Assembly: GCA_025362735.1 (NCBI GenBank)
Contig: JANYFL010000036.1
Span: forward strand, 23,159-87,158
DNA: 64,000 nucleotides
Origin: Betaproteobacteria bacterium
GTDB lineage: Bacteria; Pseudomonadota; Gammaproteobacteria; Burkholderiales; Burkholderiaceae_D
Direction: 5' to 3'
Positions 55,023 to 63,887 of the stretch are shown here, piece by piece. Below the pieces are notes generated by a model, which worked only from the letters and a program-made list of their open reading frames with translations, was not told where the DNA came from and did not search any database. Position numbers and translations under genes: made by a program. The first letter of the stretch is position 1. Every line of letters starts with the position of its first letter.

Positions 55023-56507
55023 ATGCAGTACACCATTCCCTATTTGAGCCTTGCGATCTGGACACCGATTGTCTTTGGTCTATTCATTCTGGCTTACGGG
55101 CGCGACAGTTCCCCCGGAATCGTGCGCGGTTTTGCGTTGATTGGTGCGTTGATCAGCTTCCTGATTACCATTCCGCTCTATTGCAATTTCGATACCGCCA
55201 ACGCGGGCATGCAGTTTGTCGAGCAGATGAAATGGATCGAACGCTTCGCCATCAATTACTCGCTTGGAGTTGACGGTATCTCGATGTGGTTTGTCCTGTT
55301 GACCGCTTTCATCACCGTCATCGTGATCATCTCGGCTTGGGAAGTGATCGAGACCAATGTCGCGCAATACATGGCCGCTTTCCTGATTCTTTCGGGTCTG
55401 ATGATCGGTGTGTTTTGCGCCACTGACGGCCTGCTGTTCTATGTGTTCTTTGAAGCGACGCTGATTCCGATGTACGTCATCATTGGTATCTGGGGCGGGC
55501 CCAATCGTGTTTACGCAGCCTTCAAGTTCTTCCTCTACACCTTGATGGGCTCGCTGCTGACTCTGGTTGCGCTGATCTATCTCTGGCACAAGTCCGGTGG
55601 TAGCTTCGACATCCTGACCTGGCACAAGCTGCCGCTGTCGATGAACGAGCAGGTGCTGATTTTCCTGGCCTTCCTGATGGCCTTTGCGGTCAAGGTGCCA
55701 ATGTGGCCGGTGCATACCTGGTTGCCCGACGCGCACGTCGAAGCGCCGACGGGTGGCTCGGTCGTACTGGCTGCCATTATGCTCAAGCTCGGTGCCTATG
55801 GTTTCTTGCGGTTCTCACTGCCGATTGCGCCCGATGCCAGTCATGCGCTGTCCGGCTTCATCATCACCATTTCGCTGATCGCCGTGATCTACATCGGCTT
55901 GGTCGCATTGGTGCAGACCGACATGAAAAAACTGGTCGCGTATTCGTCGATCGCTCACATGGGTTTCGTTACGCTCGGCTTTTTCATCTATAGCGAAACC
56001 GGCATGGAAGGCGGCATCGTCCAGATGATCTCGCACGGTTTCATTTCCGGCGCGATGTTCCTGTGTATCGGTGTGCTGTATGACCGCGTCCATTCGCGCA
56101 ACATTGCTGACTACGGCGGTGTCGTCAACACCATGCCCAAGTTTGCCGCGTTGCTGTTGTTCTTCTCGATGGCCAATTGCGGTCTACCAGCCACCAGCGG
56201 TTTCGTTGGTGAATTCATGGTGATTCTGGCCGCCGTCAAATTCAATTTCTGGATCGGCTTCCTCGCTGCAACCGCGCTGATCCTCGGCGCAGCTTACTCG
56301 CTCTGGATGTACAAACGCGTGGCCTTTGGGGATGTCGTGAATGAACATGTGGCGGCGTTGAAAGACATCGGCGCGCGCGAATTTTTCATGCTCGGTCTGC
56401 TGGCCGTTGCCACCCTGTACATGGGTCTTTATCCCAAGCCGTTTACCGATGTCATGCATGGCTCGGTCGTCGAATTGCTCAAACACGTCGCCGTGTCCAA
56501 GCTGTGA
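55023..56507 (+). CDS. nuoM: NADH-quinone oxidoreductase subunit M
   Basis: The 494-residue antiporter-like ND4 subunit. Conserved parts are FEATLIPMYVIIGIWGG with the channel glutamate, VKVPMWPVHTWLPDAHVEAPTGGSVVLAAIMLKLGAYGF, QTDMKKLVAYSSIAHMGFVTLG and MISHGFISGAMFLCIGVLYDR. It forms one of the three main proton routes of complex I. Confidence 0.97.
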   Translation: MQYTIPYLSLAIWTPIVFGLFILAYGRDSSPGIVRGFALIGALISFLITIPLYCNFDTANAGMQFVEQMKWIERFAINYSLGVDGISMWFVLLTAFITVIVIISAWEVIETNVAQYMAAFLILSGLMIGVFCATDGLLFYVFFEATLIPMYVIIGIWGGPNRVYAAFKFFLYTLMGSLLTLVALIYLWHKSGGSFDILTWHKLPLSMNEQVLIFLAFLMAFAVKVPMWPVHTWLPDAHVEAPTGGSVVLAAIMLKLGAYGFLRFSLPIAPDASHALSGFIITISLIAVIYIGLVALVQTDMKKLVAYSSIAHMGFVTLGFFIYSETGMEGGIVQMISHGFISGAMFLCIGVLYDRVHSRNIADYGGVVNTMPKFAALLLFFSMANCGLPATSGFVGEFMVILAAVKFNFWIGFLAATALILGAAYSLWMYKRVAFGDVVNEHVAALKDIGAREFFMLGLLAVATLYMGLYPKPFTDVMHGSVVELLKHVAVSKL

Positions 56508-56530
56508 TGCATAACTGAATTATTCAAACC

Positions 56531-58054
56531 ATGCTCGCCATCACCACTACCACGGTCACCTCCGGTCTTAATTTTCTGCCGGCCTATCCGGAAATCTTTT
56601 TGCTGATTGCCGCTGCGGCGATTCTGTTGATTGATATGTTCATCAAGGATGCACGCCGGGATTTCACTTTCCGCATTACTTTCATCGTTCTGCTGGTCGC
56701 CGCCGGTATCAGCGCCGCCTTCCTCGCGGGCGGAGAAACCTGGTACACCTTCAACAACATGTTTGTTGCCGATTCCATGGCAAACCTGCTCAAGGTCGCC
56801 ATCTTGCTCGGTTCGGCGACCACACTGGTCTATGCCCGCGACTATGTCGTCGAACGCGGCATCGTCGGCAACAATATCGATGGCAATCAGGGCGGCGAGT
56901 TCTATGTGCTGGTGCTGTTTTCCGTGATCGGCCAGATGATCATGGTGTCGGCCAACAACCTGATGTCGGTGTACCTGGGTCTGGAGCTGATGTCGTTGTC
57001 CTTGTATTCAATGATCGCCCTGCGTCGTGACAACACCGCCTCGACCGAATCTGCGATGAAATACTTCATTCTCGGCGCGCTGGCTTCAGGCTTCCTGCTG
57101 TATGGCATGTCGATGATTTACGGCGCAACCGGCACGCTTGATTTGTCGACCCTCTCCAAAGAACTGGATGCCGGTGTCGCCAACAAGATGATCCTCGTGT
57201 TCGGCATCGTCTTCATCGTTGCGGGCCTCGCGTTCAAGCTTGGCGTTGTTCCTTTTCATATGTGGGTGCCTGACGTTTATCAAGGCGCGCCGACGGCTGT
57301 CACGCTGGTCATTGCAGGCGCACCCAAGGTTGCTGCATTCGCCATCACCGTTCGTATCCTGATCGAAGGCCTGATGGCTCTCGCAGTGGATTGGCAGCAA
57401 ATGCTTATGATCCTCGCGGTACTTTCGTTGCTGATCGGTAACCTCGCCGCGATTGCTCAAACCAGCATCAAACGTCTACTCGCTTATTCGACCATCTCGC
57501 ATATGGGCTTCCTGCTGCTCGGCCTGTTGTCCGGTGTCACCAACGGCAATGCGCTTTCGGCCGGCAACGCATACAGCGCCGCACTGTTTTATTCGCTGAC
57601 CTATCTGCTCACCACACTGGCCGCGTTCGGCGTGCTGCTTCTGATTTCAAACAAGGGCGTTGACGCGGACGCGCTTGATGACATGAAGGGCCTGCACAAG
57701 CGCAGTCCCTGGGCTGCCTTCGTCATGTTGGCTGTGATGTTCTCGCTTGCGGGTATTCCACCTACCGTGGGTTTCTACGCCAAGTTCACGATTCTGGCGG
57801 CACTGCTCGATATCGGCATGGTTGGTGTTGCGATCTTTGCCGTCATGATGTCCCTGATCGGCGCGTTCTACTACCTCCGTGTCGTGCGCCTGATGTATTT
57901 CAGCGATCCAGATCAAACCGCTCCAATCGAAGGACGCGGCAGCATGAAATTCCTGCTCGGCCTCAATGGCCTCGCCGTTGTCCTGCTTGGCATGTTCCCA
58001 GGTGCATTGATGCAGCTTTGCCTGAATGTCATCGCTTTAATGCGCTCCACCTAA
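56531..58054 (+). CDS. nuoN: NADH-quinone oxidoreductase subunit N
   Basis: The 507-residue antiporter-like ND2 subunit and last gene of the operon. Conserved parts are YLGLELMSLSLYSMIALRRDN, KLGVVPFHMWVPDVYQGAPTAVTLVIAGAPKVAAF, QTSIKRLLAYSTISHMGFLLLG and AGIPPTVGFYAKFTIL. With nuoA-M this completes all 14 subunits in the standard order, so the operon is intact. Confidence 0.97.
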   Translation: MLAITTTTVTSGLNFLPAYPEIFLLIAAAAILLIDMFIKDARRDFTFRITFIVLLVAAGISAAFLAGGETWYTFNNMFVADSMANLLKVAILLGSATTLVYARDYVVERGIVGNNIDGNQGGEFYVLVLFSVIGQMIMVSANNLMSVYLGLELMSLSLYSMIALRRDNTASTESAMKYFILGALASGFLLYGMSMIYGATGTLDLSTLSKELDAGVANKMILVFGIVFIVAGLAFKLGVVPFHMWVPDVYQGAPTAVTLVIAGAPKVAAFAITVRILIEGLMALAVDWQQMLMILAVLSLLIGNLAAIAQTSIKRLLAYSTISHMGFLLLGLLSGVTNGNALSAGNAYSAALFYSLTYLLTTLAAFGVLLLISNKGVDADALDDMKGLHKRSPWAAFVMLAVMFSLAGIPPTVGFYAKFTILAALLDIGMVGVAIFAVMMSLIGAFYYLRVVRLMYFSDPDQTAPIEGRGSMKFLLGLNGLAVVLLGMFPGALMQLCLNVIALMRST

Positions 58055-58066
58055 TCTCTTTTTGTA

Positions 58067-58090
58067 CCCTCCCTTTCAAGGGGAGGGCTA
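58067..58090 (+). terminator. GC-rich hairpin after nuoN
   Basis: CCCTCCC at 58067-58073 pairs with GGGAGGG at about 58081-58087, a near-perfect palindrome with a short loop. The following sequence GGGCTAGGGTGGGG shows it is a shortened member of the repeat family seen at 7030-7115. It has no long T-run but may end or stabilise the nuo transcript. Confidence 0.55.
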
Positions 58091-58136
58091 GGGTGGGGAT
58101 GGGTTCAAAGCACGCATTTATTTATCCACAATCCCC

Positions 58137-58703
58137 ATGTCCCAAAACGACTCCCACCTGCAAGAATCCCTGGTCAAAAGCGAACGCGTCTTCGACGGCG
58201 GTTTCCTGCACATCAATCGCGACACCGTGCGCCTGCCCGATGGCAAGGAAACCTTCCGCGAATACATCCTGCACCCCGGTGCAGTGATGATGATTCCGAT
58301 TCTGGACAACGGCCATGTCGTCATGGAGCGGCAATGGCGCTATCCGCTGGGCCGCGCCTTTCTCGAATTTCCCGCCGGCAAGATCGACGCCGGTGAGCCG
58401 CCGCTGCAAACTGCCATCCGCGAACTGCGCGAAGAAACTGGCTACGTCGCGCAGAAGATGACCTACCTCTGCACGATCAATAACGCCATTTCCTACTCTA
58501 ACGAACACATCGATTTCTATCTTGCCGAAGGCCTGACTGCAGGTGAACGCAGTCTTGACGACGGCGAGTTTCTTGATGTACTCAGCTATCCGCCGCAACA
58601 AATCCTGGACTGGGTCAAAGACGGCAGCATTACCGATGTCAAAACCATCATCGGTGCGTTCTGGCTGGAGAAGATCATCAAAGGTGAGTGGCCATCCACG
58701 TGA
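58137..58703 (+). CDS. Nudix hydrolase (ADP-ribose pyrophosphatase type)
   Basis: A 188-residue Nudix enzyme that should hydrolyse ADP-ribose or related nucleoside diphosphate sugars. The Nudix box is complete at residues 81-103: GKIDAGEPPLQTAIRELREETGY. An upstream RQWRYPLGRAFLEFPAG fits the ADP-ribose/GDP-mannose subgroup. It lies 82 bases after nuoN on the same strand, beyond the hairpin; this placement downstream of nuo is common in betaproteobacteria. Confidence 0.9.
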   Translation: MSQNDSHLQESLVKSERVFDGGFLHINRDTVRLPDGKETFREYILHPGAVMMIPILDNGHVVMERQWRYPLGRAFLEFPAGKIDAGEPPLQTAIRELREETGYVAQKMTYLCTINNAISYSNEHIDFYLAEGLTAGERSLDDGEFLDVLSYPPQQILDWVKDGSITDVKTIIGAFWLEKIIKGEWPST

Positions 58704-58843
58704 TAGTGCCAGACGTTCGCTCTACGACGATTAACCCAAGGCAATAGATTTATTGCACCCATCATGGGTTCAATGCGACACTCCGAAAAGATGAACCAAG
58801 GGCCACATTGCGCCGACTGCGATTCATCATGGGAGAAATCACC

Positions 58844-59626
58844 ATGGAGCTTTATCACAACAACATGTCGGTGTGCGCACAGAAAGTGCGGCTGGTGCTG
58901 CGTGAGAAAAATCTTCATCCCGCCGAGCACCACCTGAATCTACGCAAAGGCGAAGCCACTACGCCTGAGTACCTCAAACTCAATCCCAATGGTGTGGTTC
59001 CAACCTTGATCGATCACGGGATACCCATCATTGAATCGACAGTGATCTGCGAGTATCTGGACGAAGCCTACCCGCAAGTCACGATGCGACCTCAAGACTT
59101 GGTACAACGCGCCACCATGCGCGTCTGGACCATGTGCCCCGATGCCGGTCTGCATCATGCCTGTGGCGTGACCAGTTTTTCCATTGCTTTCCGACACCAG
59201 ATGCTCAAGTTGCCGCCAGAAGAAATCGAACGTCAACTCGCCGAGAAACCAAATCCAAAGCTCCGCGAAAACGTTCGAGCCACCATTCAACTAGGCATCG
59301 ACGCGCCGCAATTCGCTGAGTCCTTCAAAGCCTATGGCGCAGTCATCAGCAAGATGAGTCAACAGCTGGACCAAACGCCGTGGCTCGCAGGTGATGAATA
59401 CTCATTGGCTGATGCGGCGATGCTGCCTTATGTCTGTCGCCTGGAAGATCTGAACCTGTCATGGATGTGGGACGCGCGCGCTGCGGTCAGCAAGTGGCTG
59501 GAGCGTAGCAAGGCGCGGCCAAATTACAGTGGCATTGCCGACTACCTGGAAGACCATTACTTGCAGCTAATGCGTACGAGTGGCAGCGAACTGCGCGACA
59601 GGCTTCAGGCCATACTCGCTGCATAG
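58844..59626 (+). CDS. Glutathione S-transferase family protein
   Basis: A 260-residue GST. The N-terminal thioredoxin-like domain (1-78) begins MELYHNNMSVCAQKVRLVLREKN, with Ser/Cys at the site that activates glutathione, and has NPNGVVPTLIDHGIPIIESTVICEYL for the gamma-glutamyl site. The helical C-terminal domain contains PWLAGDEYSLADAAMLPYVCRLEDL. The ATG at 58844 has GGGAG eight bases upstream; an ATG at 58829 is in frame. The substrate is unknown. Confidence 0.88.
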   Translation: MELYHNNMSVCAQKVRLVLREKNLHPAEHHLNLRKGEATTPEYLKLNPNGVVPTLIDHGIPIIESTVICEYLDEAYPQVTMRPQDLVQRATMRVWTMCPDAGLHHACGVTSFSIAFRHQMLKLPPEEIERQLAEKPNPKLRENVRATIQLGIDAPQFAESFKAYGAVISKMSQQLDQTPWLAGDEYSLADAAMLPYVCRLEDLNLSWMWDARAAVSKWLERSKARPNYSGIADYLEDHYLQLMRTSGSELRDRLQAILAA

Positions 59627-59652
59627 ACCTCACGCTATTTGGACAATTCGAT

Positions 59653-60105
59653 TTAGCTGCGTGCCTTGATGCTTGAAGGCAAAACGGTGAAGTCACTCGT
59701 TTTCTCAAGCGAGTTCATGGCCGACAGAAGCGCCAGTGGCGGTGCAATGAGTCTTCGTTCGGTTAAGTCCAACCATCCCCCGGTGCTCGTGACACGCGCG
59801 CTCAGTTTTCCATCCGGCCGGAAGATCTCGTGCCGAAGCACAAAGCGGCTTCCGTCCAATGAGTGGCCTGCGATTGAGTACGTGACGTTGATTTTCTGTT
59901 GCAGTCCTATCTCTTTGAAGTATTCAACTTCGTCCCTCATCACCACAGGGCCTATCCTGAGTCGCAGAAACTCCTCCATCGGGAAGCCGTTCTCGATCAG
60001 GAACATCTGGCGTACGTCCGCAGCCTTGTCGAGATAGGCCGTGTTTTTCATGTGCGAGTTGAAATCCATATCGGCCCAACCGGCGTAGAGGGTTTTTGTA
60101 TACAT
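59653..60105 (-). CDS. Acyl-CoA thioesterase, 4HBT hot-dog fold
   Basis: A 150-residue hot-dog-fold protein of the 4-hydroxybenzoyl-CoA thioesterase type. The opening YAGWADMDFNSHMKNTAYLDKAADVR carries the catalytic-aspartate position (WADMDFNSHM) and the following helix. A beta-sheet half with VMRDEVEYFKEIGLQQKINV and SRFVLRHEIFRPDGKLSARVTSTGGWLDL follows. The natural acyl group is unknown. It is convergent with the GST gene. Confidence 0.85.
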   Translation of the reverse strand: MYTKTLYAGWADMDFNSHMKNTAYLDKAADVRQMFLIENGFPMEEFLRLRIGPVVMRDEVEYFKEIGLQQKINVTYSIAGHSLDGSRFVLRHEIFRPDGKLSARVTSTGGWLDLTERRLIAPPLALLSAMNSLEKTSDFTVLPSSIKARS

Positions 60106-60179
60106 GTGATTGCTCCGGCGTGCACCAAAATATTGGCGTCTCGTAATTTACGAGCTAACAGTTATCTGATGAAAATAAT

Positions 60180-60518
60180 TTATTGTGCCGAAAGCGCTTG
60201 CTTAAGCCAAAGCAGTAATGGAATGCCGAGAGCTACCAAAACCGCAGATGTAGCAAATGTCTCAATCGTCAGATTTTCTTGGACGAGTTCCATCGCCGAA
60301 GGTGCAGCGCGGATTTCTAAAAAGTAACCACTTCCCCAAAAAAGCTTAAGGACTTCAATCGCAATTTGGATCACGCGGTGAATGCCTAGAAGTCCCAAGA
60401 ACCCTACGATAAAGAAGGGCCATGGATTTTGCAGACTGCTCCACCACAGTGCAGTACTACTGAGAGCGAGCACTAAGCAAATCAGAAATGGAAGAAGTAA
60501 TGAGATTAGAAATGACAT
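60180..60518 (-). CDS. Hypothetical membrane protein
   Basis: A 112-residue protein with three likely helices: FLISLLLPFLICLVLALSSTALWW, PFFIVGFLGLLGIHRVIQIAIEVL and TFATSAVLVALGIPLLLWL. I recognise no family. It lies between the thioesterase and another unknown gene on the same strand and has a lower GC content than the core genes. Confidence 0.6.
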   Translation of the reverse strand: MSFLISLLLPFLICLVLALSSTALWWSSLQNPWPFFIVGFLGLLGIHRVIQIAIEVLKLFWGSGYFLEIRAAPSAMELVQENLTIETFATSAVLVALGIPLLLWLKQALSAQ

Positions 60519-60642
60519 GGCTTTAATGGAAGGCTACGTTTTTGAGGATTGAATTTTCGCACTCTGAATAGCCTTATGAAAACAATTTTTTATGCTTGAT
60601 GTTATCGATGTGAATTTTTCGCTGTTGAATTCACGGTTGCTA

Positions 60643-61068
60643 CTATCGCGCCCAATGCAGAAAGCCGCCCCAAGGCAGAGGGAGTGACTTGTATGGCTTC
60701 ATGTCGATAGCGATTTGACTGAGTCGATCATGCTCGTCGTATTGAAGTTGAATTCGGGTCGCATCATCACGGTAGATGCTGCAGATTTTGTTGGAGACTG
60801 GAGCCTCGACATAGATAAGCGGCCCGCTCCCGCATTGGTCAAGGAATCTCGGCTTTACCTTTCGACAGGCTGCAGCAGTTACAACGGTGTACGGTACGGC
60901 CTTCCCCGAGAGGAAGTGTGAGGCCGCAGACGGCGAAGCCAATAAGGGCTTGTTGGACTCGATCAATGAGGAGGCCTTGTCGAACTCGGCTGTACAAGCT
61001 CCATTGGTAAACAGCGGTGGTAACAACAAAATCCAAACGATGATGATGAAAGCGATTAGACGAAGCAT
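60643..61068 (-). CDS. Hypothetical exported protein
   Basis: A 141-residue protein with an N-terminal signal or anchor helix (LIAFIIIVWILLLPPLFTNGAC; a cysteine at residue 25 could be a poor lipobox). The remainder has three further cysteines (AACRKV, LDQCGSG, NKICSIY), which may form disulfides in the periplasm. No family is recognised. It lies nine bases downstream of the monooxygenase gene on the same strand. Confidence 0.6.
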   Translation of the reverse strand: MLRLIAFIIIVWILLLPPLFTNGACTAEFDKASSLIESNKPLLASPSAASHFLSGKAVPYTVVTAAACRKVKPRFLDQCGSGPLIYVEAPVSNKICSIYRDDATRIQLQYDEHDRLSQIAIDMKPYKSLPLPWGGFLHWAR

Positions 61069-61077
61069 TATGGTTTC

Positions 61078-61407
61078 TTATTTTTTGATTTGGTCCGAAC
61101 CTGATGGAGAAAAATCGCGCACGACTTCGTACATCCCCGGTTCAAATTTTGCGATTGCGAGGGCTTTCTGAAAATAGAGCAGGGCTGCCAGATTGGACCG
61201 CATAGCGTGATAGTCCTGAATGCTGCGCCACTGGGCATACATCGTGACCTTCGTTCCATCCAGGCCGCGATGCAGTCGCGCGGAAATGAAACCGGGGGCA
61301 TGACATACCGAACTCTCGGTTGCCTGGGTTAGCAAGTCGAGTAGTTCCTGCTGCTTAGAAGGTTCCACGGTAAAAACATTGATCAGCGTGATGGGCATCT
61401 CGCTCAT
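61078..61407 (-). CDS. Antibiotic biosynthesis monooxygenase (ABM) domain protein
   Basis: A 109-residue ferredoxin-like ABM-domain protein. The pattern ITLINVFTVEPSKQQELLDLLTQATESSVCHAPGFISARLHRGLDGTKVTMYAQWRSIQDYHAM is typical. Members are cofactor-free monooxygenases or heme-degrading or quinol enzymes, often of unknown substrate. It lies in a minus-strand run with DUF1304 and MAPEG genes upstream. Confidence 0.85.
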   Translation of the reverse strand: MSEMPITLINVFTVEPSKQQELLDLLTQATESSVCHAPGFISARLHRGLDGTKVTMYAQWRSIQDYHAMRSNLAALLYFQKALAIAKFEPGMYEVVRDFSPSGSDQIKK

Positions 61408-61438
61408 AGGGCATCCTTACCGTTGTATTGCCATCGCG

Positions 61439-61795
61439 TTACGAAAGCGCGAGAAGCGCCAACCCAATCGCTGCGGGCAGCGCCTGAATATAGAGAATTT
61501 TCTGGCTGGCCGTGATTGCCCCATACACACCAGCGACCAGCACACAGCTCAGGAAGAACACTTTGATCGGTGTGCCGTTCACACCTAAACAAATGCCCCA
61601 GATCAAACCTGCTGCAAGGAAGCCGTTATACAGCCCCTGATTCGCAGCCAGTACCTTGGTGGCTTGTGCTTTTTCCAGGGTTTGGCCGAATGCCCTTAGA
61701 CCGGCAGGCTTGTCCCACAGGAACATCTCTAAAACGAGAAAGTAGAGATGGAGCAGAGCGACTAGTCCCACCACAATGTTTGCTGCGACTGTCAT
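61439..61795 (-). CDS. DUF1304 membrane protein
   Basis: A 118-residue protein with four membrane helices. The DUF1304 pattern is clear: ALLHLYFLVLEMFLWDKPAGLRAFG, then KVLAANQGLYNGFLAAGLIWG and a C-terminal VAGVYGAITASQKILYIQALPAAIGL. The ATG at 61795 has AAGAGG seven bases upstream. Function is unknown. Confidence 0.85.
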   Translation of the reverse strand: MTVAANIVVGLVALLHLYFLVLEMFLWDKPAGLRAFGQTLEKAQATKVLAANQGLYNGFLAAGLIWGICLGVNGTPIKVFFLSCVLVAGVYGAITASQKILYIQALPAAIGLALLALS

Positions 61796-61821
61796 CGTGT
61801 GCCTCTTGTTTGAGTGAGGAG

Positions 61822-62256
61822 TTAGGTCACACTGGATGCGAGTGTGAGAAAGAATGCGATCCATAAGGCCACGACAACGATAAAGCTGGCCAGGAATACG
61901 CTCAGGCGATGCATCACCTTGTTGTACGTGCAATGAATCAGGCTATGTATAACTCGTAACGCAACAAACAGCCAGGAGCCGACAACCAGCCAACCGGGTG
62001 TGTGCCCCGTTGCAAGCGCCATCACCGCAAGCGCATAAAAGAGAACAGGCACTTCAAAGAGATTACGGAAGTTGTCCGATGCCTGAACGTTTTCCAACCG
62101 GGCCGTCATCTGAACCGAAGTGGCGACTCCTTGCGGATGGATTCGTTTTTCGCGCATCTCACTGACCCGCGAGAACAGCATCTTGATACCGACGAGGCAC
62201 GTCAGCATCACGAGAGCAAAACAAGCGGCGATGATTTGAATAGCGTTGGCCGTCAT
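61822..62256 (-). CDS. MAPEG family membrane protein
   Basis: A 144-residue four-helix membrane protein of the MAPEG family (eicosanoid and glutathione metabolism type). The motif RLENVQASDNFRNLFEVPVLFYALAVMALATG is diagnostic, followed by LFVALRVIHSLIHCTYNKVMHRLSVF. Bacterial members are mostly uncharacterised; some have glutathione transferase activity. The ATG at 62256 is the likely start. It lies upstream of the DUF1304 gene on the same strand. Confidence 0.87.
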   Translation of the reverse strand: MTANAIQIIAACFALVMLTCLVGIKMLFSRVSEMREKRIHPQGVATSVQMTARLENVQASDNFRNLFEVPVLFYALAVMALATGHTPGWLVVGSWLFVALRVIHSLIHCTYNKVMHRLSVFLASFIVVVALWIAFFLTLASSVT

Positions 62257-62293
62257 GAGTTGTGTCGGTGTCCGGTTTATCGTTCGACTAAGC

Positions 62294-62604
62294 TTAGGCC
62301 GCAAGTGCATCAAATACAAGCAAGGTCGCTTCGCCCTTAACGCGCACGCGGTGTTTCAGCCCGGGACGAACTTGAAAGAATTGTCCTGGAGAAAGACTGA
62401 CGTTCCCTTCTTCGGTATCGATGTGAACCAGCCCACTGAGAACGAAAAAACATTCCGGGCTTTGCTCATGAACGTGAAAGTCTTTTGCAATGTCACGCAT
62501 GACCTGTAGCGAAGATTGGCGCCAGCAACCGATGCCAGAACTTTGCTGAACCAGGGTTCAGCCGCGCTGAGATGGTTCGTATCGAACGGGGTGAGTGTAT
62601 TCAT
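62294..62604 (-). pseudogene. Cupin-domain protein, frameshifted
   Basis: The start at 62604 gives MNTLTPFDTNHLSAAEPWFSKVLASVAGANLRYR, then the frame turns into unrelated sequence. In the neighbouring frame the continuation VMRDIAKDFHVHEQSPECFFVLSGLVHID to 62294 is a good single cupin domain with the metal-binding HVHEQSPE and a later PGLKHRV. A single missing base near 62508-62512 (TACAGGTC; TACCAGGTC would read YQV) explains both halves. Restored, it would be about 103 residues, normal for a small cupin. It may be a real pseudogene or a sequencing error. Confidence 0.75.
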
Positions 62605-62646
62605 GTGTTTAATTCTTGCGATGGAAAAGACAGCCCGCCACGTTAC

Positions 62647-63777
62647 TCATGCCGATACCCGAGTGGTTCCAACGCGGCGATACAACGGGAGTCGCTCTCG
62701 CAGTCTCAGGAATGGTCGTTCCACCGAGTAATGCAGCACAGCGCCTGCTGCAATGGCCGCAGCACCATAGGCCAGGAAGGCAGCAAATCCTCTATCAGCG
62801 AGCTGTTCGCCCCATTGCGCTTGGACGACGTGATAGATCGCCTTGTGAACCAGATAGAGGCTGTAAGAGATTGCCGCCAACCACCCGACGCCGGGAACGC
62901 TCCAGCGGCCGATCAGGCTGTCTCGGCCCGCACCGGCGAACACCAGCAGGCCCATCCCGACAGACAGCACCGGCCAGCCAATGGCATTGCCCAACAGACC
63001 GACACGATCGCGAAATAGCCAAAGCGCCAGCGCCATCACCGCCAAGCCCGCCAGCAAACAGATGTTGGCGTAGCGCCGAGCGTTCGCCCATGCTTGCGGA
63101 CGGAACACCTTGCACGTGGCCAACGCGACGCCAGTGAGCAGACCGTCGAGTCGATTCCAGGTCGGATAGTAGATATCCTCGACGAACCAGTTACGCTGAT
63201 GCGTTGGATCAACGGCCATGTCATGCAGCCACACCATGCTGCGCAACATCACACCGGCCAGCACAAGAAACATGCACAGCGCGATGAACTTCCGCATAGA
63301 CGGGCGGCGCAGAAGCCAGGCAGCTAACAGTGGGAACAGCAGGTAGAAATGCTCTTCCACGCATAACGACCAGGCATGCGAGAACGCCGTGTTGCTGAGG
63401 TAGTCGATGTACAAATTCAGCACGAAGGTGAAAAATTTCCAACCGGGTTCCATCCCGGGTGCCTCACGGAAGCCTGGCCAGAGCAGATACAACAATAGAA
63501 TCGCCCAATAAGCTGGCAGGATACGGAATGCGCGGCGAAGGTAGAAGTCGCGTAATGACAACCGCCCTCCGTCCTTAAACGACTTCAGCACCTGCACTCC
63601 TATCAGGAAGCCGCTCAGTACAAAGAACATGTCTACGCCCATCCAACCATAGCGCGACAGCCACGCCCAATTAGGCCCAAGACCACCAACCACGAATGAA
63701 TGGAATAGCATCACCCAGACGATAGCGATGCTACGCAGAAGGTCGAGGCCATTCAGGCGATGAGTATCAGGCCTCAT
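62647..63777 (-). CDS. Membrane acyltransferase 3 family protein (OafA/YrhL-like)
   Basis: A 376-residue protein with about ten membrane helices that transfers acyl groups, often acetyl, to surface polysaccharides. Conserved parts are GLDLLRSIAIVWVMLFHSFVVGG with the catalytic histidine, RYGWMGVDMFFVLSGFLIG, FYLRRAFRILPAYW and WSLCVEEHFYLLFPLLA. It stands alone between the cupin gene and the insertion-sequence end, so the polysaccharide target is not evident. Confidence 0.92.
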   Translation of the reverse strand: MRPDTHRLNGLDLLRSIAIVWVMLFHSFVVGGLGPNWAWLSRYGWMGVDMFFVLSGFLIGVQVLKSFKDGGRLSLRDFYLRRAFRILPAYWAILLLYLLWPGFREAPGMEPGWKFFTFVLNLYIDYLSNTAFSHAWSLCVEEHFYLLFPLLAAWLLRRPSMRKFIALCMFLVLAGVMLRSMVWLHDMAVDPTHQRNWFVEDIYYPTWNRLDGLLTGVALATCKVFRPQAWANARRYANICLLAGLAVMALALWLFRDRVGLLGNAIGWPVLSVGMGLLVFAGAGRDSLIGRWSVPGVGWLAAISYSLYLVHKAIYHVVQAQWGEQLADRGFAAFLAYGAAAIAAGAVLHYSVERPFLRLRERLPLYRRVGTTRVSA

Positions 63778-63887
63778 TAGAACGATTCATTTCCGAGTTG
63801 TGATGCACGGCAATTTGAAGGGGCTACGTTATTTAGACAAGGGGTACGATAGAACCCAACGATCCTGATACTCATCTAGCCGTTCGC

